Shown here piece by piece: positions 25,017-36,660 of a DNA stretch of 64,000 nt. A program made the translations under genes and the position numbers. Under the pieces are notes generated by a model that saw nothing but the letters and a program-made list of their open reading frames with translations, made no database searches and was not told where the DNA came from. How positions within the stretch are numbered: position 1 is the stretch's first letter; the number at the start of each line of letters is the position of its first letter. Source of the stretch: Trichopria drosophilae (taxonomy: Eukaryota > Arthropoda > Insecta > Hymenoptera > Diapriidae); the NCBI GenBank assembly GCA_030407085.1, contig CM059584.1:92163501-92227500 (forward strand), in the 5' to 3' direction.

Positions 25017-25087
25017 CTAATTACGCTTTTTCGAGAAATCGGTATGCCCACTACGAGTATAGCCATTTTTCCTTTTAATCGTAATAA
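25017..25087 (+). other. Leader between the array and gag
   Basis: A degraded last monomer (AAACGCGAAACCGCC) passes into 70 bp of unique leader ending directly at the gag ATG. Confidence 0.6.
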
Positions 25088-26776
25088 ATGAGTGAAGACG
25101 GTAAACTCACTCGCAATAAATACAAAACTCTTAGCGAAGAAGAGAGAAAAAACGCGTTAGTAGAGGGTTTACCTATTGTAAATCAGCGGAACCTAAACTC
25201 TATAGACCCATTTCAAGCAACTAAAACTTTATTATATTCCCCTACGAAACCTGCGTTTGTCGAGCCTAACCTGGATTCGGTTCTTGAATCTGTTATAGAA
25301 CCAGCTCCATTCGGAAATCAACCGAATAATTCCAGTCAAGACTTAGAAAATTTAAACCAGTCTTCATTTTCCCTTTTTTCGGCATCTACTATTAAATACG
25401 ATTTGATCGCATCCGAGATAGCAAGTAATCAATATTTAAGAGTCCGCGATGCAGCTGATACAATACCCATATTTTCCGGGTCTAGGGACGGATATACATA
25501 TACGGAATTCGCGACAGCTTGCAATAACGCCTTAAAAATGATCCCCGACGCAGCAGAACGCGCACTTACTAAACTGACTCTTGCCAGATTAAAAGGTGAA
25601 GCATATCGTACTATGCTTGGCAAGGACCCCGATACTATACCCGAAATGTTAATTGTTTTAAAAGGGATTCATGGTTCCCACACTTCTACGCTAGAAGTGT
25701 ATGGTGAATTAGCCCTGTTATGTCAAGGGGGTTCTGAAGGTGCCGCAAGTTACTTTAACCGTGCCCGAGCAATCGGATACCGTCTAAAGGAAGCGTATAA
25801 GCAAGGGTCAAACATAGATTTGTCAGACGAGAAAATTAAAGAACTTGAAGTTGCTTGTTGTAAGGCTTTTGTATTAGGATTACACCCCGAAATTAATAAT
25901 CGAATGTCGGAACGAGTAGATTTAAATTTAGCCGGTCCGGAAGCAATTAAAATCGAAATTCAGTTAGAGAATCGTAAACGATTAATCATACAACAGAATT
26001 CTCCACTTACGAATTGCGATATTTGCAAAAGCACCGTACACGCAACGTTAGAGTGTCCTTTATTATCTAAAGAACCCAAACGATGCCAATTATGTGATAG
26101 TACCCAACATACGGCAAAAACATGTGAAAAACGAGAAAACACGGAAAATCGTTCAAGATGCCAATTATGCGATCGAACCGGATACCTCGCACGAGATTGT
26201 CGCCCTAAAGGACAAAGGTGTCAATATTGTAACAAATCTGGGCATACAACCAGGGAATGTCGCAACAGATCGGAAACCCAAATATGCGATCTTTGTCGTA
26301 GAACGGGACACGTGGCACGAGATTGTCAGTACAGAGCTCCCGTTCGGGTAGTTCAACCGAATTGTCAAGGATGCGGTAAAACAGGACACACTCTGCAAGA
26401 TTGTCGAAATAGTATGCCTTGTCAATATTGTACCCAGTGAGGTCATACCGCTAGAGATTGCCCGCGAATAAAAGAACAACAGGCCCCACGCTGTCAATAC
26501 TGCAATCGAACCGGGCATACTGCAGCCCGATGCTTCCAAATTCCCAAACAGCAAGAATCGATAAGAGAAATTTGCAGTTTCTGTAAAAAGGCAGGTCATA
26601 CCGTTGAATTCTGTTTCGCACGAAATCGTCAAGCTTCCAATAATATTCAGCAAAAATCGGGAAACTTCCGGAGCCTCCCACATCGGGAGGCAGTTCAATT
26701 TCAACCATTAAATCGTGCTCCAATACGAACGATGCAATATGCCATAGAAGAGGAACCATACGATCAGTCAAATTAA
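25088..26776 (+). pseudogene. gag: gag of the Gypsy element, interrupted by one TGA
   Basis: The ATG at 25088 opens 450 codons, then TGA at 26438-26440, and the same frame continues to TAA at 26774. Residues about 115-235 look like a Gypsy capsid domain (for example FSGSRDGYTYTEFATACNNA). From residue 310 to 509 there are nine consecutive CX2CX4HX4C zinc knuckles, an unusual number. The third has Tyr in place of His (CQLCDRTGYLARDC). The seventh contains the TGA between CQYCTQ and GHTARDC, where a sense codon is expected. Gag would form the particle and the knuckles bind RNA or DNA. The stop is more likely a mutation than programmed readthrough because it falls inside a knuckle. Confidence 0.88.
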
Positions 26777-26826
26777 CTATAGAACGCGAATCGCCTTCCG
26801 TTCAATTAAATTGTCCTGATCCTACA

Positions 26827-27594
26827 TTGTTTCTTATAGATTCGGGAGCTGGACCTTGTATAATTAAACAGAGATTTATAGATAAAGAAACAATCGACAA
26901 AACTCATATTTTACAACTATTAGGAATATCTCCACAATTGGTACCTACCATGGGGAGCGTCACTATGAATATTTTAGGTAATCGCGTCGATTTTCATGTA
27001 GTACCCGATGATTTTCCCATATATCAAGATGGCCTATTAGGAACTTCATTCTTATCAAAATATAAGGCAAAGATTAATTGGGAAGAACAACTTTTAGAAG
27101 TTGGCGAAAATAAGTGTCCATTCTATTCACACCCTCCAGTTTTGGTTATATCTCCGCGTTCCCGACAAATTGTATATTATGTTCACGTCAAAAATACTAA
27201 AATCACATGTGGATATATGCCACTTTTAAAATTACCCGAAGGAATATTTATGGGAAATGGGTTAACAGAAAACCACGATGGCAAAGCTTATGTGCCGATA
27301 GTTAACACAACAGATAAACCATATCCATATTCACCTACTGAAGTAGAATTACAAGAAGTTCAGGAAACTCAACCAACACAAACAGAATTGGTTGAACAGA
27401 AACGTATCACTCGTCGCAGAAAATTGTCCAGATTGAAAATACACCCCTCTAAGATATACAGCATTCAAGAAGATTCAAGATATAAAAAAATCAAGGAATT
27501 ATTGCGCTTAGATCATTTGAATGTTGAAGAACGAGAAGAAGTAGATCTGTTATTAAAAGAAAGTGCAGACAGATTCTATATCCCGGGAGAATAA
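26827..27594 (+). pseudogene. pol part 1: aspartic protease and linker
   Basis: The retropepsin signature LIDSGAG (active-site Asp codon at 26839) is followed by LLGTSFLSKY, typical of the second half of Gypsy proteases. It would cut the Gag-Pol precursor. The frame continues from the gag overlap and has no ATG of its own. It ends at the TAA at 27592-27594, a position where the RT part should simply continue (PGE-stop-LQSTHITQHEIRT). Confidence 0.85.
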
Positions 27595-29037
27595 TTGCAA
27601 TCCACGCACATCACACAACATGAAATCCGTACTACTGACGAAGAACCCATTTATAAACGTCAGTATCGTTTCCCAAGAAATTTGCGAGGAGAAATAAATC
27701 GACAAGTAGAAGAGTTATTAACTAATAATATTATTCAACCGTCACAATCACCTTATAACACGCCTATTTGGATTGTTCCTAAGAAAGAAGACAGTCAAGG
27801 AAATAAACGCTGGAGATTGGTACTGGACTTCAGGGCACTAAACGAGAAAACGATTGGAAATGCGTACCCGTTGCCAAACATTTCCGAAATACTGGATCAA
27901 TTGGGAGGAGCACAATACTTCTCCATTTTTGACCTTGCCTCAGGATTTCATCAAATTCCTATGAGTAAAAAGGACCAACACAAAACCGCATTCTCCACGG
28001 ATCATGGACACTGGGAATTTGCCAGAATGCCATTCGGACTCAAGAATGCTCCTGCTACTTTTATGAACTTAATGAATGTAGTATTATCCGGATTACAAGG
28101 AATAGAGCTGTTCGTATACTTGGACGACGTAGTGATATACGCAAAAACTTTGACAGAACATCGCAAGAAATTTCTTAATTTAATACATCGGTTACGTGAA
28201 GCAAACCTTCAACTACAAGCTGACAAGTGCGAGTTTTTGAGGCACGAAGTCACCTATCTCGGACATCTCATTACACAAGACGGATTGAAACCAGATCCTA
28301 AAAAACTCGAAGCAGTCGAAAAATTCCCGCAACCTAAGAACGTCAAGGGAATACGAGAATTCTTAGGTTTAACTGGATACTATCGCAGATTCATCGATAA
28401 ATACGCTAAAATATCAAAACCACTGACTAAATTGTTAGAAAAAGATCGAGAATTCGAATGGACCGAATTGCAACAATCCGCGTTTGACACTCTCCGTCGA
28501 AAACTATGCGAAGAACCGGTATTACAATATCCGGATTTTGAAAAACCTTTCGTAGTCACTACAGATGCAAGTGGCTATGCAATAGGCGGAATTTTAAGTC
28601 AAGGGCCAATAGGATCAGATCGACCATGTGCCTATGTATCAAGAATATTGAATGCAGCCGAAAGGAATTATTCAACTTATGAGAAGGAAGCGTTAGCTAT
28701 TATATTTTGTGTCCAACACTTTAGACCATACTTGTACGGACAAAAATTCACTATCGTCACAGATCATCAACCATTAGTATGGATGAGGACTTCAAAGGAC
28801 CCTACGTCGAGACTTACACGATGGCGTTTGAAATTGGAAGAACAGGATTTTGATATCGTTTATAAAGCAGGAAAGAAGAATGCGAATGTTGATGCCCTAT
28901 CACGCAACCCTGTGAATACAAATACCTTCGAGAATTCTACCAATTTGCCAATTGAAGTCAATACAGATTCAAAACAATTCCTTGTCGCAGAAGATAATTA
29001 TTATGGGAACGGCATAATTCACAAGCTAACCCATTAA
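27595..29037 (+). pseudogene. pol part 2: reverse transcriptase and RNase H
   Basis: In the same frame as part 1. RT motifs include RLVLDFRALNEKT, FSIFDLASGFHQI, FGLKNAPATF and the catalytic YLDD (28117-28128). The connection EFLGLTGYYRRFI follows, and then RNase H with TTDASGYAIGG, YEKEALAI, VTDHQPL and NVDALSR, giving the D-E-D-D acidic set. The length (480 codons) and order are normal for Ty3/Gypsy. The first residue of this segment follows the TAA at 27592, so there is no independent start. The terminal TAA at 29035 is followed in frame by further pol sequence. Confidence 0.9.
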
Positions 29038-30079
29038 CCACCAACTAGACGTTCGCAACGAATCTCAAAACCTACCATTGAAGGACAGCAATATCGGAAG
29101 CAACTAATACGAAAAGAACAGAAGAAAACGAAAAAGCTCGAAAGGAACACATTACATCCAACAGTAGATTTACCTCACGAAACTCCAACCTCATCAGACA
29201 ATATAGTAACTGATGAAAATCCATTTTTCGAATCACCTATGTCTCAAACCTTTGAGACTGAATCTATCGAAGCATCATCCAATATCCAAGATGATGCTCT
29301 CTCAGAAACATCATCTACAGAAGAAAACATTCTCTCTGGCTATAACACCGATCAAGTTGATTGTCCAGACGATGATGTTAGTGACGAAATTGAAGGTCAT
29401 TCCGAGCCAGCGAGTGACGAAGAAGATGAACGAAATCCCATCGAGAAACTACTATCGGGAAGAAATATTTTTGAAACTCGTGACAATTTAATAATGCGAA
29501 AAGATAATTGCGTATTTTTCTTCGATGAAAATGGAAAACCTATTGGAACTGATACAGAAGACTATGGAAAGAAACGGAATTTAACTGATTTTGGTCCCAA
29601 TACAGTTGGTACAGTTAAATCATTGAAAATTGGAAGTAAGCGCTATTTCGGGATTTATTTACCGAAATTTTACGGAATCAATATAAATAAAGTCTTCGCA
29701 ATATTAAATTTATGTAGTAAACAGCTAAAAGAATTGTTACACTTATATGAAATTCAAAGTTTAAGTATTCCGCGTATCGATTTCTCAGATCCTACCCTTT
29801 GGAATAAGATGCAAGATATATTGATAAATCGATTGCGCTCTATCGACACTAAGATATATATATGTTTAGGATTTGTGAAACAACCCCCTATGTCTGAGCG
29901 TTTTGATCTCATTAAGGAAGCACATCATTCGATAGTAGGAGGACACAAGGGCGTGAATAAAACGTATAGTTTATTATGATTTAATTATCAATGGGAAAAC
30001 ATGAAAGAAGACGTTCAAGCTTACATTGAACAATGCCTACAGTGCAAATTAAAAAAAAATTATTCGCGTCAAAACACGA
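29038..30079 (+). pseudogene. pol part 3: spacer and integrase zinc-binding domain
   Basis: In frame with RT after its stop. A hydrophilic, acidic spacer (many D/E/S, 29239-29460) precedes a domain with FFDENGKPIG and FGIYLPKFYG. Then comes the HHCC integrase N-terminal domain: HHSIVGGHKG, the TGA at 29977, and CLQCK. The A-run near 30050-30060 then shifts the frame by +1 into the core. The long acidic spacer is larger than usual between RNase H and integrase. Confidence 0.75.
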
Positions 30080-30943
30080 ATGCCAATGGCTATTACGGAT
30101 ACTCCAGGCGCAGCTTTTGAAAAGGTAGCTCTCGATCTGGTTGGACCTCTACCGCCGACAGAAGGCGGAAATCGATGGATTCTCACGATGCAATGTCTAC
30201 TGACAAAATATTTCATCGGAGTCCCTTTACCTGATGCAACAGCTTCTACCGTCGCAGACGCATTTTTGAAACGTTTAATATGCGTATTTGGACCCCCCAA
30301 AATAGTTCTAACCGACCAAGGCTCGAATTTCTTGTCCAAATTAATCAAATTATTAGCTAAACGACTTCGTATTCGTCAATTAAAAACCACTGCGTTTCAC
30401 CCCCAAACTAATGGTTCGTTAGAAAGATCCCACACAACTCTCGTAGAGTACTTGCGTCAATTTGCAAATAAAGATAGCGAATGGGATAACTGGGTAGAAT
30501 TTGCAATGTTCTCTTATAATTCCAATGTTCACGAAGGTACAAAGAGAACGCCATTCGAGTTAGTTTACGGAAAAAACCCTATAATTCCTTCAAGTCGATC
30601 ACTTCCTCGACATGAACGGATTGAAACTTATGATAATTACTTGATAAAATTGTTAGTTCGATTAGATGCCCTACACCATGACGCGCGCGATAATCTACAA
30701 GCCGCGAAAGAGAAGTCCAAGATCTATTACGATCAAAGACTTCACCCTGTCGATTTTATCGCAGGGAACTACGTATTTTTAAGAAAAGGTCTAAAGTCTG
30801 GTAAACTAGGTGATTTACAAGAAGGACCTTACTGTATCTTAGAAGTATTTAATGATAAAAATGTTAAAATACGAATTGGGAGGAAGGAAAAGATCGTCTC
30901 GATGGATCGTCTTATCCCTACTACCATAAGGAGTCAGATTTAA
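30080..30943 (+). pseudogene. pol part 4: integrase catalytic core and GPY/F domain
   Basis: The frame carries the DDE triad in ALDLVGPLPPT, VLTDQGSNF and HPQTNGSLERSH, then FAMFSYNSNVHEGTKRTPFE, and a C-terminal GPY module (LQEGPYCILEV). It would insert the cDNA into the host chromosome. It ends at TAA at 30941-30943. The ATG at 30080 is incidental. True continuity is with part 3 across the frameshift. Confidence 0.9.
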
Positions 30944-32652
30944 GACTCCGTCATAATTAATGATTTCTCTAATGTAATTTTTGTCTTTGTTAATATAGGT
31001 TGACCAATTATAAAAGGAAAGGAGAGTAAACAATTTATCTGCAAAATGTCGAGCAACGAACCATTGATATTTTAGAGATTTTTTTTTTATAATTCTTGAG
31101 TGTAATATGTAGTACATTAATAATTGATTATCTTAAAGTTACTTATTTTATTATCCGCGAGCAATTATTGTAATAGCGTTGTTTATAACTTGACTTGTCT
31201 GTGCATATCAAATACTTGTTAAAAACGTGAAATGTGTTGTACTAAGAAGAAGATGACCCATCATCAATAAAATGTGAAAAGTGATGAATGAGCTAGTAAT
31301 TGTGTTCACCTAAATAAGATATATCTGAAGCAAATATTAAAATGAATAATGCGAACGTGTACCAGTGAGTTCAAACAGCTATCATCCCAGACATACGGAA
31401 AATACAATACGTATTCTATATCAAGAACGAATGAAATATAATTTAGGTTTAATACCTTAATCATTCTACCGCTGCGTGTAGGCCCAAGGCTTACTCAACA
31501 AAATGAACTGCAATCATAATTCAAGATCATCAAGACATTTACACCGTCTCTCTACATCGCGGACCAACTAAAGTATGTTGCCAGAGAAGAGAGATCATCT
31601 GCTTTAATTAAACAAAAATATCGAACAATATCTTTTCAAGTACCCATATTACCACACCATGAATGGAAGCTAGTGATGAATTGCCAAATGCATTACGGAG
31701 ACTTCACATCTGTACTGGATAGAATAGAAATAATTATATCGATTCCGATCATCGAATCGAATAGGAAGCTGGATTTCAACGTCCAATCTCGATCCACATC
31801 TCATCCATATTAGAGTGAAGAATCAAGATTGAAGTCAAATTTCAATTCTGAGCAATTATATTGATCATTAGTCATAAAGGTAATCCATGTTTGATAGGAT
31901 ATTTACCGCAAAATCGAATCGAACCTCAATATCAACTTCAAAAATAACGTTACCGATAATCATGTTTATTTTCGATCGGTGTAACAAAACAACAGTTAGA
32001 GATGACGTCTCTAAAGGAAAATATATTCTTCAATTTTCCTAAATCAATTTAGAATTTCATTTCTTTGGTGAAATTCGTTAAAATGTTTTCAACAATTGGA
32101 CATCGAAGACATTCAGTCAGTATTTGAATTGTTTTCAAAATCTGATCTCTCCATATTCGTTACATCAGATTAAATTGCATTAAGGCAACTGTGCTAAAGT
32201 GGAGTTTGGTTTTTAAAGCCAAATAAAGAACTAAACTATTCATTCTTGTAATTAACGCAATCGCAAGAAGAAAAATATGGTGGTCATACAATGAAAGCTC
32301 TTATTCACGAAAGTCTACAACAATGATGTTCAAGAAAAATACAGTCAACAAGAAGAATTTATGACAGTTATGAACTTTTATAATAATAAGAACTAATAAG
32401 TGTAATGTTCGCTAATTTAAGTGCGATTTTAAATTTGTTTCTTATGAGTGAGTGTTTACAAAAAAATGACCGTACAAAGACAAATACTTTCCGAATAGAC
32501 CTAAGAAAATTTTAATTGTGAAATATTTTGATTATATATAAAATATACGTTTAAGCATTCAAGTTTCAACAATGGTATTTGTTAAGTATATCTTAAACTT
32601 TTGTATATTTGAATTGATTTCTTGAAAATCTTTTCACCCCGAAATCAATTTT
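30944..32652 (+). other. Untranslated 3' region of the Gypsy element, no gene seen
   Basis: About 1.7 kb with no open frame of note. Its place after integrase is where errantivirus-like elements keep env, but no signal peptide, fusion or membrane features were recognised. It may be untranslated or fully decayed. Confidence 0.55.
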
Positions 32653-32664
32653 AAAGGGGGGAGG
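32653..32664 (+). promoter_or_regulatory. Polypurine tract
   Basis: AAAGGGGGGAGG stands directly against the TGTAACG start of the 3' LTR, where plus-strand DNA synthesis is primed. Confidence 0.85.
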
Positions 32665-34428
32665 TGTAACGTGGGACGTTTTTAGTTCTAACAAAAATTA
32701 TTTTTCCCAGAGTTTCATCTTTCTCTAGCTTGCACAGCTGTTACTAATAAAATTAAAAAAAAAGGAAATGTACTATTTTCCAACATTCGACAACCAGAAG
32801 ATAAGCTTCTTGCAACATGTGGCCGAGAGATACATGTCGAGCATCATCGTAGTAGAAATGCCGCGAACCCTCTCGAGTTTCGTGTAAATTTATGATTGTT
32901 CGTAGATCAATTTTCGATCACACGATCCGCCGTAGCCAACGGCCGGAGCATTATCCCATAATAAACTTAAAAATATCTTATACCGATAGAACACTTCCTG
33001 TTGTCGAATACATGTGGAAAACTAAAAAGACTAAATAATTTTTGTCCCGAATGATGTCACGTCCTCGTTGTTTTTCTTTTAGTAATACCAACAATTACCA
33101 TTGCAACTATTATAATCAATTAACCATTAATTGTAGAAGCGTTACTAATAAAATTCATTGTCAGCGTACAATTAGATTTATGTCAATAAGTTTAGAAGTA
33201 TATCTTATTCAATTTAATACCTTTTTAACGGTATTAATTTAATAACAATTATGATTATAAATAATAAGTAATTGGAGTATTGCGCAATGCATATATCATC
33301 AATTGCGAATATGTAATCCACGTAATATTATTATTGTATATTAACTACTTATTATTATTGCGTTTAGATATAAGTTTATAATATTATATTGTAAGGGAAG
33401 ATAGTATACATCATATCCACTTTTCCCCACTTTTCCGGGCATAAGCCCTGCCCCTTTTTCTCTATCGTCCAATCTTGACATAGACAATTTTTGACTCTCA
33501 TCTCATGAGCATAGAGAGGGAGAAGTCCTAGAGCTCTAACCGAGGTGACGATTTAGGAAAACCTATTTTCAAAAGCCAGTTCAAAAGTTTCAGTTAAAAG
33601 GTTGAGTTAAAAGTTTACTTAAAAAGTTTAGTCCGAAAGTCGACAGTCCGAGAGTCGACAGTTTGAAGTAAGTTTCGTTTTATTTTAATCTTTTTCTTAT
33701 AATTATACAATTTTGTTTACCATTTTTGATTTCCAGGATAATTCCTTTTTTTTCCTTTTCCTTAATCCAAATTAATTTAAAAACTTGAGGTTGGATGCTT
33801 CTAGTTAAGGTACCAACTTCGAGTATTAAATTAATTATTTAAACAAAATTCTTCCAAATTAATTCAAAGGCTTGAGGTTGGACGCTTCGTCGTCAAGGTA
33901 CCAACCTCGAGGTATTGAATTAAAGACTTGTTCTATTCTTAATTTTGTTGTCTTATTAAAGACTTTTTCGATTCATTCGATTTTTTTTAAAAACCAATCC
34001 TATTTTCAAAGGCTTGAGGTTGGACGCTTCGTCGTCAAGGTACCAACCTCGAGGTATTGAAACAAAAAGGATTTTCTTTTCTTATTTCTTTTTTTTTGAT
34101 TAGAAACAAATACTTGAAGTTGGATGCTTCCTCGTTAAGGTACCAACTTTAAAGTATCAATCTAACCACGTTTTTTTTTTTTTTTGTTAATTAATTGAAC
34201 CCCAAATCAATTATTCCCTAGTCTCCTTTCCAAAAATCATACTATCTTCCAATATTTAGTAATGTACTTAAAATATAAATTATAATAATAATAATAATAA
34301 TTGTAGATTTTATTTCACCATTTCTCCACCATCCCGGTCGTCCCAAGGTAAGAGGGACGAATTATAAATTTTAAAAACTTCTTTCTCTTATTATTTGTAC
34401 TCCGTTGTGTTCGACGCTGGACGTAACA
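32665..34428 (+). repeat. 3' LTR of the Gypsy element (1764 bp)
   Basis: An uninterrupted copy of the LTR, TGTAACGTGG...GACGTAACA. It keeps the four hairpin repeats at 33784-34155 and the 36 bp missing from the 5' copy. It is the reference that shows where the nested DNA element entered the 5' LTR. CAAA follows it. Confidence 0.93.
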
Positions 34429-34620
34429 CAAAAATGAAAGTTTTGCTATAGGGGAGAGTGGGTTATAGTGCGGGACTTGGGTGATTTTTACGATATTTTT
34501 TTTTAAGGAAAAGGGTTCATGGATTGACTCCACAATATAATCAGATCTGAGCTATGCTTCACAATCTCAAAAAGAGGATCCACTTGTAACTGCGTTGATC
34601 TATTCTCGAGATACAGCGTG

Positions 34621-36334
34621 TGTTACGTCCTACGTAACTGACTTAGATTAGTTATTTTCGAATTGTCGTAATTGCAGATTGCGCATATTGTAAACCAGCA
34701 TCAATGAACATTCTTTATTAGCTAGCACTTAACGCATGACGCACAAACACGTTTTTATTTTTCAATTTCACCAATCTCTTATGTTTGATTTGATTATTCG
34801 AAACGAGAACAACAAGGCGTTTGTCCATAACTCTTAGGGCCACGCCACCGAACATTTCGATACCGATCTTTCCCAATTTCTAAAATTTCCAGGAAGTGCT
34901 TCTTATTATCAGACAAAGTAAACATCTGTTTTTTCATTCGTATCCGCGTCGGACTCATCAGAAAGAATCCAATTCTCACGTGCACCTTATCACATTCTAA
35001 ACTATGAACCTTCACATCCACGCCGACTCCCAAAATACCAGCGAGTATTTCGTCATCGATTCAACTGCTACAATTTCCACGTGGGACAATATCTGCACAC
35101 CAATACATAAAGAGATAAAAAATAATATGATCTCTCTCGAACAGTCCACCCAGTTCTCCTTCAGCAGCGGTGTCGGATAGACCCCGACAAAATTTGGATA
35201 ATGTGTGTTCTTCCAGAAGTGGTATCGGATAGACCCCGACTAAGTTCCGACAATCGCGACTCGACCTGACGTCATTGGACTGATGGTCAACGAATTCTCA
35301 TAAGGAACGACATCGCGAAGTCAACACAGAGCAGTCAGAAGTGCTCGGGAAGCGACATCGGTCATCGGACATGGTAAGCAATCCGCTTTATATATCAAAA
35401 ATATTCCTTAATTAACTTTCCTTAATTAACATTCCTTAATCCCCCCCCCCCCCACAGGAGGCGATAATTAACCGTAAAAGCCTCATTTTTATTTTTATAT
35501 TTTGTTATTTTTATTGAGACGAATGTGTTGATTACCTTTTAATTTGTTTTCTCTTTATTTTAAATAAAAGGAACAACACCTTAGGGAAAATATTTTTGTT
35601 ATTAGTGATACTAGTGACTCGATTCGGCGTCGTTCTTTGAACGAAGAGCCGATCGAGCCACAAGCATCAATAGGGACTGTTAGGTTTCAATCCAGTAATA
35701 TTACTATGTTTTATTATTTTATTCTTTCGCTTGTAATATACAGCCAGAAAACCCAATATGTATTTTCCTCAAATTATTAACTATTAACAATATCTAATAC
35801 ATTAAATACTCGGGAATATTTAGTTTCTTGAAAACGCGAATTAAAAATCAAATATGTAATTTATTTAAAAGTACATGTAAAATTTCAACTTTTAATTTTC
35901 ATTTATCGATATATTACTTTTTATTTTAATAAGTTTTGTAATTCTTTAAATTGTTTTTGTTTAAACAAATAGTTATTCTTATCTAAACTACAAATTTATA
36001 ATACTCATAATTTATAATATAATATTTTTTTTCTGATTCCAGGAAAAATACACAAAGAAGTTGGACACCGGAGAATCCTCGAAATTATCGCATCCCTAAT
36101 TCCTTCCAACCCTTCCTTATTTTTATCTTTCTAAATAAATGAAATTGTTTACTTTGAGTTTGAATTTTATTTAAATCCAACCTTTATTCTTGTTCTTTTG
36201 TATTAGCAGCAGCCCCCACAAAATTTCGAACTCAGAATCGACTCTTCCAGTCGATTCCGTCTTTTCGTGGTTGTGTTGAGGTGAAGGTATTTGCAAACAT
36301 TTCATTGCAAAACGCTTCCCCACCGGCCATAACA
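34621..36334 (+). repeat. 5' LTR of the second retrotransposon
   Basis: TGTTACGTCC to CCATAACA, 1714 bp. It contains a C-run (35443-35454) and a 79-codon minus-strand ORF (35033-34794) that is also kept in the 3' copy. Confidence 0.92.
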
Positions 36335-36610
36335 AGTGGTGACAGCGGTGCTCGTGGGAAAACTGTTAATGCAAAGGAACAAATAAAGGTCTAGACTATT
36401 TCAACAACAAAAAATATATAAAAAAAATAATAATAATTTTTGCAAAAACACTTCCTTCGCTGCTATACCAAGTGGTGGCAGCGGTGCTTGTGGGAAAACT
36501 GTCAATGCAAAAGAAGGACTAGACAATTTCAACAAAAATATATTAATAATTTTTGTAAAAACACTCCCTTCGCGGCCATACCAAGTGGTGACGAACTATT
36601 ATAAAGAAAG
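36335..36610 (+). repeat. Primer-binding region present three times
   Basis: Two bases after the LTR, TGGTGACAGCGGTGCTCG (36337-36354) is a candidate primer site. A near copy, TGGTGGCAGCGGTGCTTG, starts at 36473 and a truncated one, TGGTGACGA, at 36586. Each is preceded by a CGGCCATA- or TGCTATA-like block, as at the LTR end. The tRNA partner was not identified. Confidence 0.6.
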
Positions 36611-36660
36611 AATAATGGACTAGCAAGTTTAAAAAACAACAATATTTTTTATCTTTTTAA

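Larger units (their letters stand above)
26644..30943 (+). pseudogene. pol: pol of the Gypsy element, broken (PR-RT-RNaseH-IN)
   Basis: The pol frame is -1 relative to gag and open from 26644, overlapping gag by 133 bp, so a -1 frameshift is the expected expression route. I could not point to a slippery heptamer. The same frame is stopped by TAA at 27592 (between protease and RT), TAA at 29035 (after RNase H) and TGA at 29977 (inside the integrase zinc domain). A shift at the A-run near 30050-30060 moves the integrase core to another frame. All catalytic motifs survive, so decay is limited to these breaks. Domain parts are listed separately. Confidence 0.9.
3516..34428 (+). mobile_element. 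Ty3/Gypsy LTR retrotransposon, 30.9 kb, with internal satellite
   Basis: A complete but coding-defective element bounded by TG...CA LTRs and a CAAA duplication (3512-3515 and 34429-34432). Order: 5' LTR, tRNA-Ser-type primer site, short leader, 17.4 kb satellite array, gag, pol in the order PR-RT-RNaseH-IN, untranslated tail, polypurine tract, 3' LTR. Integrase after RT places it in Ty3/Gypsy. No envelope gene was recognised. Coding frames carry at least four nonsense codons and one frameshift. Its orientation is opposite to the host gene. The size is extreme because of the array; without it and the nested insertion the element would be about 11.6 kb. Confidence 0.92.

Noticed and set aside
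26438..26440. Programmed readthrough of the gag TGA
   Set aside because: The stop lies inside a zinc knuckle and more knuckles follow in the same frame, with pol in the -1 frame. A point mutation explains it more simply.
30944..32652. Envelope gene of an errantivirus
   Set aside because: No open frame, signal peptide or membrane segment was found. The region is only positionally suggestive.
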